From assembly GCA_964360265.1 (NCBI GenBank), contig CAYHUY010000011.1, positions 1 to 26,647 of the forward strand: a stretch of 26,647 nucleotides of DNA, given 5' to 3'. The position numbers and the translations under genes were made by a program. This document shows positions 20,947 to 26,647 of the stretch, piece by piece (positions within the stretch are counted from its first letter, which is position 1; each line of letters begins with the position of its first letter). Origin of the DNA: GWA1-39-11 sp964360265. GTDB lineage: Bacteria > Patescibacteriota > Microgenomatia > Levybacterales > GWA1-39-11. Under the pieces are notes generated by a model that saw only the letters and a list, made by a program, of their open reading frames with translations, was not told the DNA's origin and did no database searches.

Positions 20947-21624
20947 ATGTTTCCGATTTCAGATTCGCATAAATCAAATAAAATTCCCTTTGCGACACTT
21001 GCGATAATTGCGGCAAATATATTCGTTTTCTATCAGCAATTAACCGCACCGGATAGTGAGGCCTTTATTTTAAAATATGCCCTTGTGCCATCGTCTATAA
21101 ACTTTTTGGACCCTTTTACTCTCATTCCCTTTGTGACCTCGATATTTCTGCATGGCGGCTTTTTTCATATAGCGTCCAATATGTGGTTTTTGTGGATATT
21201 TGGAGATAACATTGAGGCTCATCTTGGAAAAATCAAGTACGTTATGCTTTATTTTGTTTCAGGGATAATTGGAAGCCTTGCGCAATTCTTCTTGAACCCA
21301 GTTTTAGATATCCCAATGCTTGGGGCATCAGGCGCTGTATCTGGGGTACTTGGTTCATATTTCATATTGTTTCGGGGCTCTCAGATTAAAACATTCGTAG
21401 TCATATTCTTTTATATAACTATTACTGAAATCCCCGCCGTTATCTATATTTTTTATTGGTTTATATTGCAGTTGTTTTCAGGCATTGCTTCACTACCCTT
21501 TGCATCTGCAACAGGTGGAATCGCGTTTTGGGCGCACGTTGGCGGCTTTTTATCAGGAATTATTTTAACCCGAAGATTTCGAATGAAAAAATCTGAGATA
21601 ATCGAAGGAGAAATAATAGTATAG
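20947..21624 (+). CDS. rhomboid family intramembrane serine protease
   Basis: A 225-residue polytopic membrane protease that cleaves transmembrane segments of other proteins. Six or seven hydrophobic segments are visible. The HGGFFHIASNMWFLWIFGDNIE motif (69-90) covers loop 1 and TM2, the catalytic Ser is S128 in GASG, and the catalytic His is H197 in HVGG. The short soluble N-terminus and a basic C-terminal tail are usual for bacterial forms. Substrates are unknown; the anchored surface proteins encoded at 21771-24690 are candidates by proximity only. The stop codon lies two bases before the 3' end of the opposing tRNA-His. Confidence 0.93.
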   Translation: MFPISDSHKSNKIPFATLAIIAANIFVFYQQLTAPDSEAFILKYALVPSSINFLDPFTLIPFVTSIFLHGGFFHIASNMWFLWIFGDNIEAHLGKIKYVMLYFVSGIIGSLAQFFLNPVLDIPMLGASGAVSGVLGSYFILFRGSQIKTFVVIFFYITITEIPAVIYIFYWFILQLFSGIASLPFASATGGIAFWAHVGGFLSGIILTRRFRMKKSEIIEGEIIV

Positions 21625-21626
21625 TG

Positions 21627-21700
21627 GGTGACCGAGCGGATTCGAACCGCCAACATCCAGGTCCACAACCTGGTGCTCTAACCATTGAGCTACGATCACC
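21627..21700 (-). tRNA. tRNA-His(GTG)
   Basis: On the minus strand the acceptor GTGATCG pairs with CGGTCAC, an extra G at -1 (complement of 21700) pairs with discriminator C73, as expected for tRNA-His, and the loop TTGTGGA carries anticodon GTG. The T loop is TTCGAAT. CCA is not encoded. A perfect TATAAT (complement of 21733-21738) lies upstream. Confidence 0.95.
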
Positions 21701-21732
21701 ATTTGGGCGGGGCTACACCCACCACAACCTTT

Positions 21733-21738
21733 ATTATA
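21733..21738 (-). promoter_or_regulatory. -10 box of tRNA-His
   Basis: A perfect TATAAT on the minus strand lies 32 bases before the tRNA. A weak -35 match (TAGAAA) is found 17 bases further up. Confidence 0.5.
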
Positions 21739-21770
21739 CAAAACTTGAGGCTGTTTTTCTACCAGAATAA

Positions 21771-22984
21771 CTATTGGCCGAGTTGCCCAGTGCGGAATTT
21801 GATAAAAGAACAAGTCTTTTGATACACCTCAAGAGGATAAATCGGCTCCAGCTGCAGTTGTTTTCTTATGGTTGGCGTTGGAACATCATTTGCTGAAATA
21901 TTATTCACCGAGGTATCAGTTGAAGAAACTGGTGTTACTGTGGCAGTGATGGCGGGTACCGTACTTCTCCCTCCTCCAAAAAGTCCGTTGAAAAAGTTAA
22001 GTATTCTATCCAGAAAGGACAAATTTTGTGTTGTGCCCGCAAGTACAGATGTGGTTTGCTCTTGTTGCGCATTAAATGCCGTTGTTTTAGGCTGACAATT
22101 AATTACACTTTGTATTCTATACGTTGCGCCTTTTTTAAGCTGCGGTAAAGTTATTTGCCAGATTGATTTATAGCGCACTTTGCTTGCGGTTTGTGAATGA
22201 ATAGTTGCAGGGATTGCGTTAGACTGCATGATTCTGTTTGCCGTCGTTTCCGCACCTTCATAAAGATAAAATTTTTGGTCTACGATCCGAGATTTTGAAA
22301 CATCCGCGCCCTCAACCTTTCCATATGAGGTAATTGTTGTAGGTTGTCCTGAATACAGAGTTGTATACTCTATGCCGTCGCACTTACACGAGTCAGGATT
22401 AAATGCCGGCGTTGGGGTGGCGGTTGGCGCCGCAGGACAAGTAATCCGTATATCTTGGTTTNNNNNNNNNNNNNNNNNNNNNNNNNNNNNNNNNNNNNNN
22501 NNNNNNNNNNNNNNNNNNNNNNNNNNNNNNNNNNNNNNNNNNNNNNNNNNNNNNNNNNNNNCGGCGTTGGGGTGGCGGTTGGCGCCGCAGGACAAGTAAT
22601 CCGTATATCTTGGTTTATAGTTCCTCCGTTCGTTCCGCATACGCTTTTACTGACGGGATTTGAGGTACAGCCGGGTGGTAGATTGGTAATCGAAAGACAG
22701 CCGTCAGCAAAAGGTGGACAACTGCATAAACCAAAATCAAAGCTTTGACCGGGCGCCCTAGATACTAACTCCCCAGGGCATTGCCTATTTGGGTTTTGTG
22801 CAAGAGATGTTCCTTCGCAGTACACGGCTATATTCCCACCCGGCCAGTTTGTCGCGGAAATTGTTCCATATATTCCAAGACATATATTATTGTTGTTGTG
22901 AGTTGAAAAAACCGGTGATTGACTCATTGACAAAAAAATAACTGTCGAAAAAATAAAAATCAAAAAGTTTAAAAAAATTCTCAT
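21771..22984 (-). CDS. secreted Cys-rich protein, interrupted by an assembly gap
   Basis: The gene is cut by 100 N bases (22462-22561), but identical 55-base sequences flank the gap and, if merged, give one uninterrupted 352-residue protein. It has a signal peptide (about residues 1-28), a cysteine-rich domain (residues 35-120, with several CxxG/CxC patterns), a PTATPTP linker, and a second domain with paired cysteines that looks beta-rich (YRIQSVINCQP). The end has a hydrophobic segment (LDRILNFFNGLFGGG) and a Thr/Val-rich stretch. It is probably surface-exposed. Its ATG overlaps the stop codon of the upstream gene (ATGA), so it is the last gene of a three-gene operon. No family is recognised. 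Confidence 0.75.
22462..22561. other. scaffold gap of 100 N
   Basis: Exactly 100 N bases. The 55 bases before (22407-22461) and after (22562-22616) are identical, so the two contigs probably overlap and no sequence is missing. Confidence 0.95.
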
Positions 22985-23883
22985 AAGCTGTTTGCTGCTG
23001 TCTGATTATATTTAACCAATTCCTTTTTTTTGCCCGCCAGCCATTGTTCATAATCAAGGCCACTCCCTGAGTTGACGCTGATCACCTGAATAACAGCACC
23101 GCCCGAGCCGTCGGTCCATATGCTCTTTTTAAGCTCCCCCTTCTGTAAAGAAAAAAGTGTGTCATAAAACTCCTGCCCCTCGTTTCTCTTATCGTAAACA
23201 TATGTTCTTGGTTCACCAAATACTGAATCGTCTACTTTAGATTTAATAAGATAACCATTGAGGGCAAGGATAGGCTGAAGTATTGGATATCTGCTGTAAA
23301 GAATTTGAGTTACAAGCAAAGGATCTTCTTTGTTTTTTAATTTTTCCTCCGCCTCATCAAGAGCAATTTTTCCTGTTTGCCTTATTTCTTCGTATTCTGG
23401 TGTCTGGGGATAATCTGCAGGCGGCGGGACCCAAAAAGATATTTCATAAGCACTTACGGATTCAATACTTACGGCCGTAATCTTTTTTTTCAACGTATCA
23501 TAGTATTGCTGTTTTGATTCTGCGGGAGGAATCACTATCCCTAATCTTTTTGCTTCTGAATCTAAAATTTCTCTCTCAACGGCAATGTCAAGAAAAAGCT
23601 TAGTAACAGTGCTGTCTATGGCGGAAGGAAGATATTGTTCCTTGGCAATCTCCTCAACAGTGCCTTTATATAGCTTCTCTCCTGCAACTGTCGCTAAAAG
23701 AGGATTTTCAGAAGACCTGAATGTAAAGTACCAGGCTGCAACTGCAACTATAATAAGCACTAGCAGTACTGGAATAAGAATTACGAACGAGGCTCTTATG
23801 CCCGATTTTTTTTGCCCGGATGAAATCTCCGAAACCGGAATTTCAGTTTGGTCTGCAATTTGGTCTGGTTTGTTATCTTCCAT
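22981..23883 (-). CDS. membrane-anchored SurA-like chaperone/peptidyl-prolyl isomerase-related protein
   Basis: A 300-residue protein with a cytoplasmic N-terminal tail (1-30), one membrane segment (about 32-54), and an external domain. That domain begins with a SurA-N-like helical region (VAGEKLYKGTVEEIAKEQYLP, then FLDIAVEREILDSEAKRLGIVIP), as in PrsA/SurA folding factors. The following part (KIALDEAEEKLKNKEDP, and FSLQKGELKKSIWTDGSGGAVIQVIS near 240-270) matches the layout of a parvulin PPIase domain, but it is weakly conserved, so isomerase activity is unproven. It is the middle gene of an operon of exported proteins and may help fold them. Its stop overlaps the next start. Confidence 0.7.
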   Translation of the reverse strand: MEDNKPDQIADQTEIPVSEISSGQKKSGIRASFVILIPVLLVLIIVAVAAWYFTFRSSENPLLATVAGEKLYKGTVEEIAKEQYLPSAIDSTVTKLFLDIAVEREILDSEAKRLGIVIPPAESKQQYYDTLKKKITAVSIESVSAYEISFWVPPPADYPQTPEYEEIRQTGKIALDEAEEKLKNKEDPLLVTQILYSRYPILQPILALNGYLIKSKVDDSVFGEPRTYVYDKRNEGQEFYDTLFSLQKGELKKSIWTDGSGGAVIQVISVNSGSGLDYEQWLAGKKKELVKYNQTAANSL

Positions 23884-23886
23884 AAA

Positions 23887-24690
23887 TCAAAGAATAAAGA
23901 GAGTTAAACCTAATGTAAATAATATAACTATGCCCATCCCCAAAGCAAGTGCATTCTCAATGTTTCCGGGCGGGGCAATTGTTGGCAAAGGCGCAGATGT
24001 TGTCAAAGGCGCAGATGTGGGTTTTTCAACTAATGTTGGACTACTGCAGCATGATGATACAGACGGAGTCTGTTTACAGGCACTTTCAAAAGAAGGCATA
24101 GCGCAGTATCCTTGTCCACCCGCACCAATTGCGCATATTTGTCCAATTTCACAGTTTTGATTTGTTGCGCATGGAAATCCGCAAGCTGCTTTTGCCGGTG
24201 CGGTTGGTGTGGCAGTTGGTTCAATAAGTGCATCCACTTCACAAAACAAGGAGTGAGAACCGGCAGCACCCACTGCGCCACATGAATTGACGGCAGAAAC
24301 ATCACACTTGTACGTTTTGTTTTGGGTAACTGGAAATGTGATACGGTTTAACGCTGCGTCAACTTCCTCGCCCTTCACTGTCGCAGATGACTCTACTTGT
24401 GCTACGGCAAGTTTATATTTAGTCGCGCCGGCAACTGCGCTCCAGGAACATGCGGCCTCAGTAAAATTACATACGCTGCCTGTACAATTTGGAAATTCCA
24501 CTTGTACATTTTGAACTTGAGCAGGTTGTGGACATGATTGCTGCTGGGATACTTGTCCACCTATTGGTTGATCTGGCTGGTCAGCTCTTGAACGAGGGTC
24601 CTGTTGCTGTGAAATAAGATAAAGAGTCAATGCCAAAACTCCCAAAAGAGCCAAACCTGCTGCAAGCAGTATAATTATCTTTTTGTTCAT
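23887..24690 (-). CDS. surface protein with fibronectin-like domain and two membrane segments
   Basis: A 267-residue protein with an N-terminal membrane segment or signal (about 5-26), a Gln-rich stretch, a fibronectin-III-like domain (about 55-150: SWSAVAGATKYKLAV, then TYKCDVSAVNSCG) with paired cysteines, a PTATPTAP linker, a Cys-rich knot-like region (about 168-220), another Thr/Pro linker and a C-terminal membrane segment (about 243-267). This layout is common for surface proteins in Microgenomates-like genomes. The C-terminus lacks a basic tail and an LPxTG motif. It is the first gene of the leftward three-gene operon. A role in adhesion or envelope structure is inference. Confidence 0.7.
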   Translation of the reverse strand: MNKKIIILLAAGLALLGVLALTLYLISQQQDPRSRADQPDQPIGGQVSQQQSCPQPAQVQNVQVEFPNCTGSVCNFTEAACSWSAVAGATKYKLAVAQVESSATVKGEEVDAALNRITFPVTQNKTYKCDVSAVNSCGAVGAAGSHSLFCEVDALIEPTATPTAPAKAACGFPCATNQNCEIGQICAIGAGGQGYCAMPSFESACKQTPSVSSCCSSPTLVEKPTSAPLTTSAPLPTIAPPGNIENALALGMGIVILFTLGLTLFIL

Positions 24691-24712
24691 TTAAATACAG
24701 AGCACTTACTAT

Positions 24713-24742
24713 AGCATATGACAATTATTTATAAAACGTCAA
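24713..24742 (-). promoter_or_regulatory. promoter of the surface-protein operon
   Basis: On the minus strand TTGACG (complement of 24737-24742) and TATGCT (complement of 24713-24718) are 18 bases apart, the same -10 box and spacing as the DUF378 promoter. A leader of about 15 bases without Shine-Dalgarno follows. Confidence 0.55.
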
Positions 24743-24775
24743 GCCCCGAAGATATCTATAAGGTTATTATTTATT

Positions 24776-24797
24776 ACCTGCCTGCCGGCAGGCAGGT
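24776..24797. repeat. perfect 22-base palindrome, CCTGCCGGCAGG family, copy 2
   Basis: The two halves, ACCTGCCTGCC and GGCAGGCAGGT, are exact reverse complements with no loop. It lies between the divergent surface-protein operon and the polymerase gene. A related shorter copy is at 89-106. Confidence 0.9.
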
Positions 24798-24863
24798 TGA
24801 TTATTTTTGATCTATTTTGTTTGTCTTTTGTTCTATTTATTTTCGATTATTTTTCGTATAAAC

Positions 24864-24869
24864 TAATAT
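24864..24869 (+). promoter_or_regulatory. -10 box of the Y-family polymerase gene
   Basis: TAATAT ends exactly seven bases before the ATG at 24877. The -35 region is weak (TTTCGA at 24841-24846). No LexA-type operator is evident. Confidence 0.5.
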
Positions 24870-24876
24870 TAGCCAT

Positions 24877-26250
24877 ATGCGGAGCATACTTCACGTTGAC
24901 TTTGATTCTTTTTTTGCTTCCTGCGAACAGCACTTTAACCCTAATCTACGGGGTAAGCCTATTGGAATAACTGCCGAAAACGGCAGGAATTGTGTTATCG
25001 CAGCAAGCCGCGAAGCAAAAGCCAAGGGCGTTAAAAGTCCTAATACAGCATGGACAGCAGCAAGAATTTGCCCGGAGATAGTTTTCCTCAAGGCGGATTT
25101 TGAAAGATATCTTGAGATTACAAAAAAGCTGTTGCAAATCGCGAATCGCTATTCGCCTGTAGTCGAATTGTTCTCACTGGACGAGGTTTTTATAGATTTA
25201 ACACCTGTTCTGCATCTCCATACAATACACCCCCGAGGTGGAAATGATGCTACACCTCGGGGGTGGGAAGAAAAAGCGATATTAAACGTCGTTCAGGATT
25301 TCAAACAAAGATTAAGAGACGAAATCGGCCCAACTATCACCGTTTCAATGGGGGCTTCGTATAACAAGTTATTAGCAAAGCTTGCGACAAGCATTAATAA
25401 ACCGGATGGGTTCGCGATGATTGACAAATCGAACAAGGATCGGGTTCTGTCAGAAATCGAATTAACAGATATTATGGGAATCGGAGAAAGATATAAAAGG
25501 CGTTTAAATATATTAGGAATTTTTAATTTCCGCGATTTGCGAGAATATCCCATGCATTTACTTAAAAAAGAATTTGGAAATGTTGCGGCTCAAAATCTCG
25601 CGGCCTTGTCTTTGGGTATTGATGATTCTCCTGTTGTTTCGTATGCTGAAGATGTCGAAACCCGCCAGAGGCGAGGCTCGCCTTCGGCGGCAAAATCGGT
25701 TGGCCGCAATTATTGTTTACCCAAAAACGAATACAGTCATGAGAAAATTCAAAAAACAATTTATGAGCTATGTGAAGAGGTGGCCATAAAACTTCGTCGT
25801 TTAAAGATGAAAGGCAGGACAATCGGATTGTATCTGCATGGAAACGAACAGATGGGCGCAAGAAAAACAATTCCCAGATATACAAGTTCGGGAAAAGAAA
25901 TATTTGAGGTTTGTTTGAAATTGTTGAGAAAATGGTCCGCCTCGGACTCGCCTCGCGGCGAAGCGGATCGACCGAGTCGAGACGGGAAGCTTTCTTATGT
26001 AAGACAGGTAAGTATTTATGTTTTAAATTTAATAAATGAACAGTATGTCAATCCGTCATTATTTGAAAATCCTAAGAATGATATAATTGTAAGACTCGTT
26101 GATCAAATCAATGACCGTTTTGGCCACCACACGATTCGAACAGGCTATTTAATAGATGCACCCAAACTTCATACTAAACCAAATGGCTATATGGCAGATA
26201 GGTGGCACCGCAAGGAGATCAAAGGATTAGAAGTTAGTAATCACTTATAG
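24877..26250 (+). CDS. dinB: Y-family translesion DNA polymerase with three palindromic inserts
   Basis: A 457-residue DinB/UmuC-type polymerase that copies damaged DNA. The catalytic carboxylates are D8 (in HVDFDSFF) and D102-E103 (in SLDEVFIDL); the GASYNKLLAKLAT (about 161-173) palm motif, helix-hairpin-helix MGIGERYKRRL and the little-finger domain follow. Three low-complexity segments break the conserved sequence: residues 118-130 (HPRGGNDATPRGW), about 262-271 (RQRRGSPSAA) and about 354-370 (SDSPRGEADRPSRDG). Each is encoded by a palindromic element and none breaks the frame. Without them the protein would be about 415 residues, normal for the family. It is transcribed alone from a weak leaderless promoter; its end overlaps the convergent GIY-YIG gene by six bases. 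Confidence 0.92.
   Translation: MRSILHVDFDSFFASCEQHFNPNLRGKPIGITAENGRNCVIAASREAKAKGVKSPNTAWTAARICPEIVFLKADFERYLEITKKLLQIANRYSPVVELFSLDEVFIDLTPVLHLHTIHPRGGNDATPRGWEEKAILNVVQDFKQRLRDEIGPTITVSMGASYNKLLAKLATSINKPDGFAMIDKSNKDRVLSEIELTDIMGIGERYKRRLNILGIFNFRDLREYPMHLLKKEFGNVAAQNLAALSLGIDDSPVVSYAEDVETRQRRGSPSAAKSVGRNYCLPKNEYSHEKIQKTIYELCEEVAIKLRRLKMKGRTIGLYLHGNEQMGARKTIPRYTSSGKEIFEVCLKLLRKWSASDSPRGEADRPSRDGKLSYVRQVSIYVLNLINEQYVNPSLFENPKNDIIVRLVDQINDRFGHHTIRTGYLIDAPKLHTKPNGYMADRWHRKEIKGLEVSNHL
25228..25265. repeat. in-frame palindrome 1 in dinB
   Basis: CACCCCCGAGGTG (25228-25240) and CACCTCGGGGGTG (25253-25265) are perfect reverse complements around a 12-base loop. The layout and the core AGGTG...CACCTCG resemble the 36-base repeat at 3649-3684. 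Confidence 0.92.
25662..25690. repeat. in-frame palindrome 2 in dinB
   Basis: AGGCGAG and CTCGCCT flank a single G, and outside them CCGCC pairs with GGCGG across a two-base near-mismatch. The element interrupts the sequence just before the conserved KSVGRNYCLP segment of the polymerase. Confidence 0.85.
25937..25985. repeat. in-frame palindrome 3 in dinB
   Basis: CCGCCTCGGACTCG (25937-25950) pairs with CGAGTCGAGACGG (25973-25985) apart from one mismatch and one bulge. It shares CCGCCTCG-ACTCG with the palindrome in the tRNA-Leu fragment (8081-8110). Confidence 0.85.
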
Positions 26251-26583
26251 ATTTTTGTATCCCGTATTAGATAACGTACTCTTTAATACAGCTTTAAGCT
26301 GTTCCATACCAGTACTGCTTTTAAGAAATGTTTCCCGTGCTTTAGCGTCAGCTTCGTTAAAAAAAAACTCATAGTAAATTAGCCTAAATGGTTCTCTGTA
26401 TGGTTTTCTAAATGATTTCCTATATGAGCTTTTTCCTTTCGTTGGAGACGTTTTTACAAGGGTACGTTCCAATAATCGAATCTCAAGATTAGTGGTAAAT
26501 CCAATGTGTAATCTATTATCTTTTAAAGAAAACAAAACACAGACAAAGTGCCCGTCTAGAGAAAATTTAAACCTTTCTCCCAT
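26245..26583 (-). CDS. degenerate GIY-YIG domain protein
   Basis: A protein of about 112 residues with the fold signature of longer GIY-YIG proteins of this kind: FVCVLFSLKDNRLHIGFT, then LEIRLLE, then RLIYYEFFFNEADAKARETFLKSSTG. The first motif is reduced to V-C-V and the second to HIG, so the two catalytic tyrosines are lost or moved, while the Arg and Glu positions are kept. An Arg/Ser/Lys-rich insert (SSYRKSFRKPYREPFR) lies in the middle. The start is uncertain: ATG 26583 gives the usual N-terminus and a TTG at 26610 would add nine residues. It converges on dinB with a six-base overlap. No tRNA is seen beside it in the window. Activity may be lost. Confidence 0.7.
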   Translation of the reverse strand: MGERFKFSLDGHFVCVLFSLKDNRLHIGFTTNLEIRLLERTLVKTSPTKGKSSYRKSFRKPYREPFRLIYYEFFFNEADAKARETFLKSSTGMEQLKAVLKSTLSNTGYKNL

Positions 26584-26647
26584 GTGATTTGAAATATTTT
26601 TTGACGTCAATCCTAGGTTAGTTTTTGTCTAGTTGAATCTTGTGAGC

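Noticed and set aside
22462..22561. A tandem 55-base repeat on the two sides of the N run as a biological direct repeat
   Set aside because: The exact 55-base identity abutting the gap on both sides, and restoration of the reading frame when merged, fit an assembly overlap better than a real repeat.
25200..26000. A CRISPR array or tandem repeat in the hairpin-rich part of dinB
   Set aside because: The three hairpins differ in sequence, are unevenly spaced (about 435 and 275 bases apart), and the sequence between them is conserved polymerase coding sequence.

Overview
The window looks like a metagenome-assembled scaffold from a small-genome bacterium of the Candidate Phyla Radiation (Patescibacteria), probably in or near Microgenomates. 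That is an inference from gene content and style, because no rRNA or ribosomal protein is present to place it. The supporting signs are AT-rich DNA, short intergenic spaces, single-domain GIY-YIG genes beside tRNAs, secreted proteins with Pro/Thr linkers, a shortened MurE-like ligase, many short palindromic repeats, and genes that almost all lack a Shine-Dalgarno site.

Layout. 1-133: 3' part of tRNA-Gln(TTG) and a tRNA-like relic holding a palindrome. 151-783: an orphan gene and a DUF378 membrane protein. 869-7973: a cell-wall region with a MurE-like ligase, a four-gene leftward operon (MurF-like ligase, alpha/beta hydrolase, DegT-type PLP enzyme, FemAB-type transferase), a methyltransferase and a D-Ala-D-Ala carboxypeptidase. 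8024-8447: a GIY-YIG gene between a duplicated 5' half of tRNA-Leu(TAA) and the complete tRNA. 8646-11684: two orphan genes, a methyltransferase and RarA. 11762-14257: tRNA-Ala, a deoxyribosyltransferase-like/methyltransferase fusion, a ZIP transporter and tRNA-Pro. 14522-14896: tRNA-Gly followed by a second GIY-YIG gene. 15053-17680: a large unknown protein and its partner. 17773-20242: glutamate dehydrogenase and malic enzyme. 20333-21700: an orphan gene, tRNA-Arg, a rhomboid protease and tRNA-His. 21771-24690: three exported or membrane proteins, interrupted by an assembly gap that appears false. 24877-26610: a Y-family DNA polymerase carrying three in-frame palindromes, and a third, degenerate GIY-YIG gene.

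Two themes cut across the genes. First, many start codons lie 5-9 bases (usually exactly 7) after a -10 box, often with a -35 box 17 bases further up, so much of this genome is probably transcribed as leaderless mRNA. The one clear Shine-Dalgarno site belongs to the DUF378 gene. Second, short palindromic elements are scattered through tRNA neighbourhoods and also lie in frame inside two protein genes (the DegT-type enzyme and the polymerase). They recall the palindromic elements of Rickettsia, and here they appear together with GIY-YIG nuclease genes placed at tRNAs.
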